A DNA stretch of 47,156 nt from Gordonia gummivorans (GTDB lineage Bacteria; Actinomycetota; Actinomycetes; Mycobacteriales; Mycobacteriaceae): positions 1-47,156 of the forward strand of contig NZ_JAKWBF010000039.1 in the NCBI RefSeq assembly GCF_022513585.1, in the 5' to 3' direction. A program made the translations under genes and the position numbers. A model generated the notes under the pieces. The model made no database searches. It had not been told where the DNA came from and saw nothing but the letters and a program-made list of their open reading frames with translations. Each line of letters starts with the position of its first letter. Within the stretch, counting starts at the first letter, position 1. Positions 26,391 through 35,115 of this stretch are shown piece by piece.

Positions 26391-27122
26391 ATGGATGTGA
26401 GTGAACCGGGTAGTGAGCAGCATGCAGGCAAGGGCGCCAAGATCCTCGTGGTCGACGACGAGGAGAACATTCGGCAGCTGCTGTCGGTCTCGCTGAAGTT
26501 CCAGGGCTACGAGGTCGAGACTGCCGAGAACGGTCCCGCCGCGATCGACCGGTGCCGCACCTTCAAACCCGACGCCCTCATCCTCGACGTGATGATGCCC
26601 GGCATGGACGGCTTCGGCCTCCTGCGTCGTCTCCGTGCGGATGGAATTGCCGCGCCCGCCCTGTTCCTGTCGGCCCGCGACTCGGTCGAGGACAAGATCA
26701 ACGGGCTGACCATCGGCGGCGACGACTACGTGACCAAACCGTTCAGTCTCGAAGAGGTCGTCGCGCGGCTGCAGGTACTGTTGCGCCGCAGCGGGTTCGA
26801 CGCCACCGAGAAGCAGGCGTCGCGAATCACCTTCGCCGACATCGAACTCGATGACGAAACCCACGAGGTGTTCAAGGCGGGCAAGCTCGTTGCGCTGTCG
26901 CCGACGGAGTTCACCCTGTTGCGGTATTTCATGGTGAATGCGGGCACGGTGTTGTCCAAGCCGCGCATCCTCGACCATGTCTGGAACTACGACTTCGGTG
27001 GTGAGGTCAACGTGGTCGAGTCCTACGTGTCCTACCTGCGCCGCAAACTCGACACCGGCGACAAACGACTGATCCACACGCTGCGCGGCGTCGGATACGT
27101 CATGCGCGAGCCGCGCGACTGA
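26391..27122 (+). CDS. phoP: PhoP-like two-component response regulator
   Basis: This 243-aa OmpR-type regulator has a receiver domain (ILVVDDEENIRQLLSVSL, phospho-acceptor Asp in ALILDVMMPGMDGFG, Lys in DDYVTKPFSLEEVVARL) and a C-terminal winged helix (LSPTEFTLLRYFMVNAGTVL and VVESYVSYLRRKLDTG). From memory it matches mycobacterial PhoP nearly end to end, closer than other OmpR-type regulators I can recall. PhoP controls virulence lipids, acid response and secretion there. The start is the ATG at 26391 with GGGGAG upstream. The stop codon overlaps the kinase ATG (TGATG). A TTCACAG at 26334-26340 resembles one half of a PhoP site, so autoregulation is possible. Confidence 0.88.
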   Translation: MDVSEPGSEQHAGKGAKILVVDDEENIRQLLSVSLKFQGYEVETAENGPAAIDRCRTFKPDALILDVMMPGMDGFGLLRRLRADGIAAPALFLSARDSVEDKINGLTIGGDDYVTKPFSLEEVVARLQVLLRRSGFDATEKQASRITFADIELDDETHEVFKAGKLVALSPTEFTLLRYFMVNAGTVLSKPRILDHVWNYDFGGEVNVVESYVSYLRRKLDTGDKRLIHTLRGVGYVMREPRD

Positions 27123-28585
27123 TGGCCGGATCGTCGGCGGCGTCGCCCGCCCCGCTGGATGCCATTGCGGCTCGGCGGGTGCCCAAACATGGTGTTCCGC
27201 TGCGTTTCTCGTTGGTCGGGCTGATGCTCGTACTCGTTGTTCTCGGTCTTCTCGCCTCCGGTGTCGCCGTCACATCCGCGATGAAGCAAGATCTCATCGA
27301 CCGCACCGACACCGGTTTGCAGAACGCCGTCAACACCTGGGCCAAACCTCGCAACCGCGAGGGTAATCCGACACCGGGACCGCCGCCCGGTCCGCGTCGT
27401 CCACCATCTCCGTACTTCGTGGTCTCCACGACGCCCGACGGAGATATCTTGTCCAGCAACGACTTCAACGACGAGCCGCAACTGAACGGCCTGCCGGACG
27501 GCAACGTCGGACCCATCACGGTCGATTCGGCCGACGGTGACGGTCCGGAATGGCGGCTGATCAAACACACCAATCCGTACGGCGAATCCATCGTTGCGAT
27601 ACCGCTGTCCGACGTTGATGCGACCATCTCCAGGCTCGTTGGCCTACAGCTGGCGATCGGGGCGGTCGTCGTCGTGGTCCTGGGTGTGGCCAGTTATCTG
27701 CTGGTTCGCTCGAGTCTGCGTCCGCTGCGCCGGGTCGAGGAGACGGCGCACGCCATCGCGGCCGGGAACCTGAACATGCGGGTGCCGCCTGCCGCGTCCA
27801 ACACCGAGGTGGGCAGCCTGTCGGCGTCGCTGAACACGATGCTCGGCCAGATCCAGCATGCCTTCGCCGCCACCGCGGCTTCCGAACAGCAGGCCCGCGC
27901 GTCGGAGGAGAAGATGCGCAGATTCGTGGCCGACGCGAGTCATGAACTGCGCACACCCCTCACCTCGATCAAGGGATTCGCCGAACTGTACCGACAGGGC
28001 GGTGTGCCCGACGCGACAGACGCCATGCGGCGCATCGACGATGAGGCCGGCCGCATGACGCTGCTCGTGCAGGATCTTTTGGTGCTCGCGCGCCTCGACG
28101 CGCAGCGACCACTCGACGCCCATCCGGTCGACTGTCTTGCACTGGCCGCCGACGCTGTGCAAGCCGCGCGAGTGGCGGCGCCGAACCGCGACATCCGAAT
28201 GCAGGTGGACGTGTCCGACGCGCCACCCATGGTGCTCGGTGACGCCCCGCGACTCGTCCAGGTGGTGCGCAACCTCGTCAACAATGCGGTGGTGCACACC
28301 CCCGACGACGCATCGATCACGGTCGGCGTCGCAGTGGACGGCGACGACGTCGTGTTGCGCGTCGCCGACACCGGCCAGGGTCTGAGCGCCGACGAGACGG
28401 GCCACGTCTTCGAGCGGTTCTACCGCGGCGACAGTTCCCGCTCACGTGGGGAAGGCGGCGGCAGTGGGCTCGGACTCTCGATCGTCGCCGCACTTGTCGA
28501 CGCGCATGGCGGGCGTGTTGGCGTCGACTCGGTTCCCGGTGCCGGTGCCACCTTCTGGGTTCGCCTACCTCGCCTCGACGACTGA
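27122..28585 (+). CDS. phoR: PhoR-like sensor histidine kinase
   Basis: This 487-aa membrane kinase has one membrane helix near residue 35 (LVGLMLVLVVLGLLASGVAV), an extracytoplasmic sensor loop of about 130 residues containing a Pro-rich stretch (TPGPPPGPRRPP), and a second helix (LAIGAVVVVVLGVASYLLV). A HAMP domain follows, then the dimerisation motif with phospho-His (FVADASHELRTPLTSIKGFAELYRQ, split by the reading) and an ATPase domain with NLVNNAVVHT, DTGQGL and GSGLGLSIV. It partners the overlapping response regulator. The order and spacing match mycobacterial PhoR. The signal sensed is unknown. Confidence 0.88.
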   Translation: MAGSSAASPAPLDAIAARRVPKHGVPLRFSLVGLMLVLVVLGLLASGVAVTSAMKQDLIDRTDTGLQNAVNTWAKPRNREGNPTPGPPPGPRRPPSPYFVVSTTPDGDILSSNDFNDEPQLNGLPDGNVGPITVDSADGDGPEWRLIKHTNPYGESIVAIPLSDVDATISRLVGLQLAIGAVVVVVLGVASYLLVRSSLRPLRRVEETAHAIAAGNLNMRVPPAASNTEVGSLSASLNTMLGQIQHAFAATAASEQQARASEEKMRRFVADASHELRTPLTSIKGFAELYRQGGVPDATDAMRRIDDEAGRMTLLVQDLLVLARLDAQRPLDAHPVDCLALAADAVQAARVAAPNRDIRMQVDVSDAPPMVLGDAPRLVQVVRNLVNNAVVHTPDDASITVGVAVDGDDVVLRVADTGQGLSADETGHVFERFYRGDSSRSRGEGGGSGLGLSIVAALVDAHGGRVGVDSVPGAGATFWVRLPRLDD

Positions 28586-28665
28586 CCGGATCGTGGGCGG
28601 CCCTCAGTCTGGATTCGTGGAAGCACATCAAGCGAGTGAACCGAACAACTCACACCGCCCCTCCT

Positions 28666-28813
28666 CCGCTCCCTGAGGTGCTCGTCGAGGTCGAGCCCTA
28701 CCGATGGCTGAGGTGCGAGCCTGCGAGCCTCGAAGCCCCTGGCGAGGTGAAATTGTCGTCGCACCAAGCCCTTTGAGGATCTCGGCCAGCGCCTCGATCA
28801 CCTCAGGGAGCGG
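28666..28813. repeat. Palindromic dispersed element (family 1, copy D)
   Basis: The ends are exact inverted copies: CCGCTCCCTGAGGTG (28666-28680) and CACCTCAGGGAGCGG (28799-28813). A nested GGCTGAGGTGCGAG lies inside. It fills most of the 270-bp gap between convergent phoR and the endonuclease-like gene. I see no gene in the remainder. Confidence 0.8.
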
Positions 28814-28855
28814 AAGGGGACTTTCGCTCGCACGTCAGCTCAGGGAGTGGTGGGC

Positions 28856-29695
28856 TCAGATGAGTCGACGCAGTTGGGCGAACTCGGTGACGTCGGCTCG
28901 GAAGCGGTCGAGTCCGACGAGGGTGTACATGCCGTCGATCTGCCGGTCGGCCCACAGCTGGTGGATGCGACGAAGGTCGGATTGCCTTGACTTCCAACCG
29001 ATCCCGTCGATCACGGCGAGAACGAGTTGTTTGGGCAGACGAACTTCGGCCATCTCCTCGATCTCGCGTACGGCGTCGGTGAGTTTACTGCCAGTGGAAT
29101 CGAATCCCTTTGCTGCGACGACGATGTCGGCGGAATCGGGATCTCCGATGATCAGATCCGCCGGCGCGGTACGACCGTTGCGCCCGGTGAACCGCGACCG
29201 GGTGACGTAGTCGAGTCCCAGATCGCGTGCAATGTCTTCGATCTCGTCTTCGATCCGTCGGCCCGACGCGCCGGCCCGGGTCGCCGTGACCCGACTGCCT
29301 GCTCGCGCGACGAGGATGTCGGCGAAGGTGTAGGTCTTCGACATCTGGGCGCGCAGCGTTCGCACCAGGTCGAACTCGGCGTCGAGCCACGACACCAGCT
29401 CCACCGGTTGTGTGCGTGCGAGCCCGTACCATCCCGTCGTGTCGAAGCGGTCACGCAGCGCGTTCTTGAGCTTCTCCTGCGACAGCCCGACGGCGAGTCC
29501 GAGGACCGGGACGTCGGCGGGGTTGTCCCGCACCCACGCGGCCAGTCCGGTCGCATCCGCGTCGAGCAGGCCGCCCAGGCGGTCGACGGCCACCGCGATC
29601 CGCTCCGCCTCCGGGGTCGACGTCGTCGGGTCGACATGAGATGTCAACCGGCCCAACGAGTTCAGGTAGTCGGCAAAGTCGCCCGCGTCACTCAT
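28856..29695 (-). CDS. Probable type II restriction endonuclease
   Basis: This 279-aa protein starts 12 bases after the adenine methylase stop codon on the same strand, the usual place for the cognate endonuclease. The C-terminal half looks like a PD-(D/E)xK nuclease: a helix with acidic residues (GRRIEDEIEDIARDLG), then APADLIIGD with the first Asp, then DIVVAAKGFDSTGSKLTDA with the Lys. The position usually held by Asp or Glu two residues before that Lys is Ala, so the active site is atypical or weakened. The N-terminal half has no family I recognise. The function is inferred mainly from context. No other nuclease lies nearby. Confidence 0.65.
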   Translation of the reverse strand: MSDAGDFADYLNSLGRLTSHVDPTTSTPEAERIAVAVDRLGGLLDADATGLAAWVRDNPADVPVLGLAVGLSQEKLKNALRDRFDTTGWYGLARTQPVELVSWLDAEFDLVRTLRAQMSKTYTFADILVARAGSRVTATRAGASGRRIEDEIEDIARDLGLDYVTRSRFTGRNGRTAPADLIIGDPDSADIVVAAKGFDSTGSKLTDAVREIEEMAEVRLPKQLVLAVIDGIGWKSRQSDLRRIHQLWADRQIDGMYTLVGLDRFRADVTEFAQLRRLI

Positions 29696-29707
29696 GTCGG
29701 CTGCCGG

Positions 29708-30760
29708 TCAGTCCCGTCCGATGAACAGGTATTCGCTGACGTCGCGTCGAGTGGCCGACGCGTGTGTGCCGAAACTGTACTTGTGGTCGATGGCGATCAC
29801 CTCGACCGACGGTTTCACCTTGCCGAGCAGGTCGACGATGCGGTCGGCGCCGGGCAGGGCATTCGACGAGTAGGACAGCACGATCGCCCCCGCATCCTCG
29901 AAATGCTCGAAGGTGCGGGTGAGTGCGTCTTCGATGGTGCGTTTGTAGGCGAACGGCGTGTAGCGCTTGTGGAGCTTCTTGGTCTTGGTGTTCTCCATGA
30001 TGCTCATGCCCTGCCAGTATGCGGACAGCCCCTCGAGAAAGTGGTAGCGCTTGATGTAGTCGTTGTCGTCGGTCGGTGGCGCGTAGGGCGGATCGAGGTA
30101 GACGAGATCCGGTGGCTCCGACCACCCCGTGTCGAGGTCGAAAATGTCCCCACAGACACTGCGGCTGCTGCGGCCGTTGCTGAACACCGTCGAGTTGTAT
30201 TCCTCCGCGGCCCGCAGGCGGAAGTGGTCGCGCAGGCTCATCGTGAGATCGCGCCGACCGTCGCCGTAGCGTGTCGAGTCGGTGAAGGTGAAGACGCCTC
30301 GCGGTTGTTTGCGGGCCGCCGACAGGATCAGAGCCGAGATGGCGAGATCACGGCGATAGCCGCGCAAACGATCGATGTGCGACCACGCCGAATCGAGAAA
30401 GGCGCGGTCGGCCGGCGTGAAATACAGGCCGTCGAAGGTGGTCGAGATGAAGTCGCGGTCGTCGGCGGGCGGCCCGCAGATCTCCTCGACGAGTTCCGGT
30501 TCGAGACGGACGCTCGAATTGGCCACGGTCGCACGGGTGATCAGGTGCGGGAAGTTGAGGAAGTCGTTGCTGACCACCTCGAACCCCTGCGCTTTGAGGA
30601 GATAGGACACCACCCCGGATCCGGAGAACGCGTCGACCGCCGTCGCGCCGCCGATGTCGGCGAAGGTGCGCTCGAGATGGGCGAGCAGCCGGTACTTGGA
30701 CCCCATGTAGCGCAGACGCGGAAACCGCTGAGCACGCGCGACGACGTCGCTCGAACTCAT
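29708..30760 (-). CDS. DNA adenine methyltransferase (D12 class)
   Basis: This 350-aa enzyme should methylate adenine N6 in DNA. It shows RYMGSKYRLLAHLE at the N-terminus, the SAM motif AVDAFSGSGVVSYLLK, VVSNDFLNF, and the catalytic DPPY in LVYLDPPYAPPTDDNDYIKRY (split here by reading), in the order usual for D12 enzymes. The C-terminal part has IVLSYSSNALP. The recognition site cannot be told. The ATG at 30760 has GGACGGG upstream; a GTG at 30811 is possible. It is cotranscribed with the downstream endonuclease-like gene and divergent from the HIT gene. Confidence 0.88.
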   Translation of the reverse strand: MSSSDVVARAQRFPRLRYMGSKYRLLAHLERTFADIGGATAVDAFSGSGVVSYLLKAQGFEVVSNDFLNFPHLITRATVANSSVRLEPELVEEICGPPADDRDFISTTFDGLYFTPADRAFLDSAWSHIDRLRGYRRDLAISALILSAARKQPRGVFTFTDSTRYGDGRRDLTMSLRDHFRLRAAEEYNSTVFSNGRSSRSVCGDIFDLDTGWSEPPDLVYLDPPYAPPTDDNDYIKRYHFLEGLSAYWQGMSIMENTKTKKLHKRYTPFAYKRTIEDALTRTFEHFEDAGAIVLSYSSNALPGADRIVDLLGKVKPSVEVIAIDHKYSFGTHASATRRDVSEYLFIGRD

Positions 30761-30878
30761 ATCCCGTCCGGCGCGGGTGACCCCCCGACGCGTGAACTCT
30801 GGCCGACTCACAGGGAAAGAATCTCATGGACCCCCGACAACCTCTTGCGGACAGGCCGGTTCGACGATGCGGCGGTTC

Positions 30879-30884
30879 TAGACT
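30879..30884 (+). promoter_or_regulatory. -10 box of the HIT gene (leaderless)
   Basis: TAGACT ends seven bases before the ATG at 30892. Confidence 0.5.
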
Positions 30885-30891
30885 GTCTCCC

Positions 30892-31320
30892 ATGGCAACC
30901 GTCTTCAGCATGATCATCAACGGCGAACTACCCGGACGTTTCGTGTGGAAGGACGGCCAGGCCGTCGCATTCCTGACCATCGAGCCGGTGACGCCGGGGC
31001 ACGTGCTCATTGTTCCGCGTAAAGAGGTGGACCACTGGGACCTGCTGGACACGGCGGCCTTCACCCATCTCGCCGACGTCGCGCAAACCGTGGGCCGCGC
31101 GGTCCGGCAGGCGTTCGACGCGCCGCGAATGGGCTTGCTGATCGCCGGACTCGAGGTGCCCCACGTCCACCTCCATGTGTTCCCCGCGCTCAGCATGGAG
31201 ATCTTCGACCTCGCCAATGCCGACAAGAACGCAAGTCCCGAATCCCTCGACGAGGCCGCGGAGAAGATCCGCAAGGCGCTGCGCAGTCGCGGGCACGGGG
31301 AGTACGTGCCGGAGCACTGA
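30892..31320 (+). CDS. HIT family protein
   Basis: This 142-aa histidine triad protein is a nucleotide hydrolase or transferase acting on AMP-linked substrates. It shows FSMIINGELPGRFVW at the start, TPGHVLIVPRKEVDHW, and the triad HVHLHVFP, with the last His-containing strand complete. The start at 30892 gives MATVFSM and fits the -10 box; an upstream in-frame ATG would precede the promoter. It converges on the dehalogenase-like gene with a gap of only five bases. Confidence 0.92.
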   Translation: MATVFSMIINGELPGRFVWKDGQAVAFLTIEPVTPGHVLIVPRKEVDHWDLLDTAAFTHLADVAQTVGRAVRQAFDAPRMGLLIAGLEVPHVHLHVFPALSMEIFDLANADKNASPESLDEAAEKIRKALRSRGHGEYVPEH

Positions 31321-31325
31321 CACGC

Positions 31326-32183
31326 TCAGACGAACCGACGCTCGATCGCTTCTGCAATCGGCTCAGGTGCGGACTCTGTCACAAAGTGTCGTGCGCCCGA
31401 CAACTCGACGACCTCGATATCGCGGAAGGCGGCGCGAACGCGCGGTAGGCACGACGACGGGCGAAACACCATGTCGCGCATGCCCCACAGCGCGAGAGCG
31501 GGCTTGTCGCCGAGCGTTTCAGGGACCGTGCGTTCGAGTTGATGAAGCAGCGGGCCGGCCGCTCGAATCTCTCGCGGCATCACGGCGAGCGCTTCTCGTG
31601 CGCCGACGGGCTGCGCGAAACGGTACTGATCGGCCTCGGCGGACGTCAGTGTGGAACCGAGTTCGCCGAGGAGAAACCTCTCGACGAGCAGGTTGTTCTC
31701 GAGAATTCGTCGGCGCGCCGGATCGCTCGACATGACGACGCTGAACGCTCTGTTCGGCAGGGCGGTGATCGGCCAGAAAGCGGTGTTGGCCAGCACAATT
31801 CCACGCACGCGATCCGCCCGGGCAGTGGCGGCGCCAAGACCGATCGGGCCGCCCCAGTCGTGGCCCATCAGTACGTAACCTTCCAGGTCCAGGTGGTCGA
31901 CGACCTCGCCGAGAACTCTCGTCAACTCGGAGATGGTGTACCCGAAGTTATCGGGCCGCTCGGAACGACCAAACCCGAGATGATCAACGGCCACGCACCG
32001 AAATCTGTCGCGCAGTCTCGTCACGACATGTCGGTACAAGAAGCTCCATGTCGGAGATCCGTGACAGAACAGGATCGTCGGTCCGACACCCTCATCGATG
32101 TAGTGGACTGAGCCCGCCGACGACGCGAACCATCGCGAGGTGAACGGATAGAGATTTCGATCGGGTACGAAATCGATGCCCAT
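31326..32183 (-). CDS. Alpha/beta hydrolase, haloalkane dehalogenase-like
   Basis: This 285-aa protein follows the layout of haloalkane dehalogenases: HGSPTWSFLYRH, GFGRSERPD, the nucleophile Asp in MGHDWGGPIG with the halide-binding Trp beside it, LWGMRDMVF for the acid, and the catalytic His in GARHFVTESAPE. The second halide-stabilising Asn of HGNPT is Ser, so true dehalogenation is uncertain, and hydrolysis of another ester or epoxide is possible. The ATG at 32183 has AGGAG five bases upstream. It is divergent from a TetR gene and shares two palindromic operators with it. Confidence 0.82.
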   Translation of the reverse strand: MGIDFVPDRNLYPFTSRWFASSAGSVHYIDEGVGPTILFCHGSPTWSFLYRHVVTRLRDRFRCVAVDHLGFGRSERPDNFGYTISELTRVLGEVVDHLDLEGYVLMGHDWGGPIGLGAATARADRVRGIVLANTAFWPITALPNRAFSVVMSSDPARRRILENNLLVERFLLGELGSTLTSAEADQYRFAQPVGAREALAVMPREIRAAGPLLHQLERTVPETLGDKPALALWGMRDMVFRPSSCLPRVRAAFRDIEVVELSGARHFVTESAPEPIAEAIERRFV

Positions 32184-32201
32184 TGCCACTCCTGACTATC
32201 G

Positions 32202-32213
32202 CTACAGATGTAG
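32202..32213. promoter_or_regulatory. TetR operator 1 (CTACA-N2-TGTAG)
   Basis: CTACAGATGTAG is a palindrome with 5-bp arms lying 18 bases upstream of the hydrolase start. The second copy is centred 30 bp away, about three helical turns. Confidence 0.6.
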
Positions 32214-32231
32214 TGTTCTCTGCGTGAGACA

Positions 32232-32243
32232 CTACACCTGTAG
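32232..32243. promoter_or_regulatory. TetR operator 2 (CTACA-N2-TGTAG)
   Basis: CTACACCTGTAG overlaps the TAGTAT -10 box (32241-32246) of the TetR gene. The two sites also form a larger dyad with GTAGTGT and ACACTAC arms facing inward. Confidence 0.65.
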
Positions 32244-32246
32244 TAT
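32241..32246 (+). promoter_or_regulatory. -10 box of the TetR gene (leaderless)
   Basis: TAGTAT ends six bases before the GTG at 32253. The in-frame TTG at 32247 directly abuts it and is less likely. Confidence 0.5.
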
Positions 32247-32252
32247 TTGGGG

Positions 32253-32843
32253 GTGTCCACACGATCTGGTGCCGCCGCACGACGAACGCTCATCGCAGAT
32301 AGCGCTATCGAGATCATCGCCCGCGACGGCGTGCGCGCTTTGACGCACCGCGCGGTGGACAGAGAAGCTGGGATACCTCAAGGCTCGACCTCATACCATG
32401 CGAGAACGCGACGTGCCCTCCTCGAAGTCGTCGTTGGTGCGCTCGCCGAACGAACTCTGGCCGACGCCACTCGATTGGCCAGCTTCCTCGATGCGCGGTT
32501 CGAGGACTCGCAGGAGGTGAGCGTAGAGGAGTTGGCGCGCGCGCTTGGCGACCTCGTCGATTCGCTCACCTCTCGACACTCCGATATGAAGGCGCGGTTG
32601 GCGTTGATACTCGAGGTCGACGACGATGCCCTGCGCGGGCAACTGTTGGGCGATTCCGAGGTGCAGTCGGTGGGCCGACGGGTGGTCGTAAGCGCGTTGG
32701 CGGCGCGCGGTCAGACGGTCGATGACGCTCAGGCCGACGAAGTCGTCTCACTCCTCGACGCGCTTGTCTTTCAACGAACGATCGTCGGTGGAGGAACTTC
32801 GGTCGAGGCAATCATCGCGACCTACTTGAAGGGGCTCCTGTAA
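32253..32843 (+). CDS. TetR-family transcriptional regulator
   Basis: This 196-aa protein has an N-terminal TetR helix-turn-helix (RRTLIADSAIEIIARDGVRALTHRAVDREAG, split by reading, then IPQGSTSYHARTRRALL). A helical ligand-binding domain follows. It probably represses itself and the divergent dehalogenase-like hydrolase through the two CTACA-N2-TGTAG sites between them. I start it at the GTG 32253 because of the -10 spacing. The ligand is unknown but may be the hydrolase substrate. Confidence 0.88.
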   Translation: MSTRSGAAARRTLIADSAIEIIARDGVRALTHRAVDREAGIPQGSTSYHARTRRALLEVVVGALAERTLADATRLASFLDARFEDSQEVSVEELARALGDLVDSLTSRHSDMKARLALILEVDDDALRGQLLGDSEVQSVGRRVVVSALAARGQTVDDAQADEVVSLLDALVFQRTIVGGGTSVEAIIATYLKGLL

Positions 32844-32857
32844 TGCGGGACTGTGAA

Positions 32858-34969
32858 TCACACAGTTCGGTGAATCAGCAACGGTGACACCGCGCTTGCT
32901 CCCGCTCGTCGCAGCGCCGCCGCGGCGAGAGTGATGGCCCAGCCGCTCGACGTCGCATCGACCACCAGCAGCACCGCGCGTCCGGTCACCTCGGGTGGCG
33001 GCTCACCGATCCGGTCGCGCCAGTGCGCGGCCTCGACGGCTCCGGCCGTATCGGTGGGCGGGTCACCAGGGCCCACCGGCATGACGCCGCCGCCCCGACG
33101 ACCCACCTCGCGGAGATGCGCGGCGATCTTCTCCGCGAGCGTCGTGCCGGTCAGTCGCAGCGACAGGATCAGATCGGGCCGGATGCCACCCTGGCGCACC
33201 CACGACGACAGCGTCGCGACCGCGACATCGCCGAGTTCGGCCAGTGCTGCCTCGTCGCCGGATCGGGCGGCCGCCAGCAGGTCCGCCCACTCGGGAGCGT
33301 CGGCGTGGGCGAGCACCCGACCGGGCTCGGCGGCCAGGTCCGCGCTGATTCGACCGCGCGTTCCGAACGCCCCGCCGGGCCACATCTTGCGCGGTTCCAG
33401 CTCCAGAGCCGACGATCGCAGCGCGCCGGTGACCGCGCGCAGGGTCTCGGTGGCGACGTCGGCGGTCAGTGGTGAGGTCAGCTCGCCCCGGCACACAGAG
33501 CAGCGGCCGCACGCCGTGGCCTCGGGATCGTCGAGCGAGGCGATCAGCAGGCGCATCAGGCAGTCGTCGCCGGTGATGTAGGCGCGCATGATGTCGGCCT
33601 CGCGGCGTCGGACGGCGATGATGCCGTCGTAGTGCGGGGCGTCGAACTCCCACGGTTCGCCGGTGGTGCGCCACCCGTCAGTGGTCCGGTCGACCGCGCC
33701 GTCGACCGCGAGCTGCTTGAGCATGAGTTCGACGCGGGTGCGCCGGTACCCGGTGACCGCCTCGAGCGCGGGTACCGACATCGGTTCGTCGGACTCACCC
33801 AGCGCATCCAGAATCCCGTGCATGCGGGTGGGTTCCGGGATGGTGGCGGTGGCGAAGTGGTCCCAGATCCGGTCGTCGGTGCGCGAGGCCAGGAGCATGA
33901 CCACCGCGTCGTCGAGGGCGCGGCCGGCACGGCCCACCTGCTGGTAGTACGACACCGGCGACGGCGGTGAGCCGACATGCACGACGAAGCCGAGGTCGGG
34001 TTTGTCGTAGCCCATCCCGAGCGCCGACGTGGCGACAAGGGCCTTCACCTCGTTGCGCAGGAGTGCGTCCTCGAGCTGATGGCGGCGATCGCCGTCGAGC
34101 TTTCCGCTGTACGCCGCAACGGGATATTCCGGGCCGTGGACGGCCTTGATGGCCGTGACGAGGCGGTCGGCGTCGGCGACCGTCAGCACGTACACGATTC
34201 CCGAACCGGGCAGGGTGTCGATGTGCTGTGCCACCCAACCGTAGCGGGCGATCGGCGACATTCCGTCGATCACGTTGAGGTGCAAGGACTTACGTGCCAG
34301 GGAACCGCGCAGCACCAGGGTCTGGTCGCCGAGTTGGGCGGCGACGTCGTCGGTGACGCGCTGATTGGCGGTGGCGGTGGTGGCCAAGACCGGTGTTCCT
34401 GGGTTGAGGGTGCGCAGCACATCGGCGACGCGCCGATAGTCCGGTCGGAAATCGTGACCCCAGTCCGACACCGCATGTGCCTCGTCGATCACCAGCAGAC
34501 CCAGGTTGCCGGCCAACGCGTCGAGGACCCGACGCCCGAATCCGGGGTTGGCCAGCCGCTCCGGCGAGACGAGCAGGACGTCGAGGTCACCGGCCAGTAG
34601 TTGGGTCTCCACTTCCGACCACTCACCGAAGTTCGACGAGTTCAGGGTGGCCGCCGACAACCCGCCACGCTCGGCCGCGGCCACCTGATCGCGCATGAGC
34701 GACAGCAGCGGCGACACGATCAGCGTTGGACCGCCGCCGCCGGCACGTATGACCGCGGTCGCCGACCAGTACACCGCCGACTTGCCCCAGCCGGTGGCCT
34801 GCACGACGAGGACCCGCGGACCCACCGCACCTTCGGCGGGGCCGGCGAGCGCCGTGACCGCACGCAGCTGGTCCTCCCGCAGGGCAGCGTCGGGTCCGGC
34901 GAGGCTGGTGATCACCCGGTCGGCGGCCTGACGCTGCGCGGCGGTGAGGGTTCCGGTCGCTGAGGTCAT
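32858..34969 (-). CDS. RecQ-like ATP-dependent DNA helicase
   Basis: This 703-aa superfamily 2 helicase unwinds DNA in the 3' to 5' direction, as the family does. Landmarks are REDQLRAVTAL (motif 0), Walker A QATGWGKSAVYW (about residues 57-68), LLVIDEAHAVSDWGHDFRP (DEAH box with RecQ aromatic loop), ATTATAN, VATSALGMGYDKPDLGFVVH and QQVGRAGRA. A four-Cys zinc site is seen as CGRCSVC plus context. No HRDC domain is visible. The C-terminus instead has LLVVDATSSGWAITLAAAAL, which resembles a phosphoribosyltransferase-type fold. The ATG at 34969 has TAGATT seven bases upstream. It is divergent from the GT2 gene. Confidence 0.9.
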   Translation of the reverse strand: MTSATGTLTAAQRQAADRVITSLAGPDAALREDQLRAVTALAGPAEGAVGPRVLVVQATGWGKSAVYWSATAVIRAGGGGPTLIVSPLLSLMRDQVAAAERGGLSAATLNSSNFGEWSEVETQLLAGDLDVLLVSPERLANPGFGRRVLDALAGNLGLLVIDEAHAVSDWGHDFRPDYRRVADVLRTLNPGTPVLATTATANQRVTDDVAAQLGDQTLVLRGSLARKSLHLNVIDGMSPIARYGWVAQHIDTLPGSGIVYVLTVADADRLVTAIKAVHGPEYPVAAYSGKLDGDRRHQLEDALLRNEVKALVATSALGMGYDKPDLGFVVHVGSPPSPVSYYQQVGRAGRALDDAVVMLLASRTDDRIWDHFATATIPEPTRMHGILDALGESDEPMSVPALEAVTGYRRTRVELMLKQLAVDGAVDRTTDGWRTTGEPWEFDAPHYDGIIAVRRREADIMRAYITGDDCLMRLLIASLDDPEATACGRCSVCRGELTSPLTADVATETLRAVTGALRSSALELEPRKMWPGGAFGTRGRISADLAAEPGRVLAHADAPEWADLLAAARSGDEAALAELGDVAVATLSSWVRQGGIRPDLILSLRLTGTTLAEKIAAHLREVGRRGGGVMPVGPGDPPTDTAGAVEAAHWRDRIGEPPPEVTGRAVLLVVDATSSGWAITLAAAALRRAGASAVSPLLIHRTV

Positions 34970-34976
34970 GGAGCCC

Positions 34977-34982
34977 AATCTA
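34977..34982 (-). promoter_or_regulatory. -10 box of the RecQ-like gene (leaderless)
   Basis: TAGATT on the minus strand lies seven bases before the ATG at 34969. Confidence 0.5.
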
Positions 34983-35115
34983 ACGGCCCTCACCGACAGC
35001 GCCACCGGCAATCCATCTCCCGCCGACGATCTGTGGACAACTGCGCGAATCGCTCACAGCAAGCTGGCAGGTTCGGCGCAGAGTGGGCGAAGCCTAGGGG
35101 TCGAAAGTGGTGACC

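Noticed and set aside
29027..30913. Plus-strand open frame of 628 codons
   Set aside because: It is antisense to the restriction-modification pair, which has clear motifs (DPPY).
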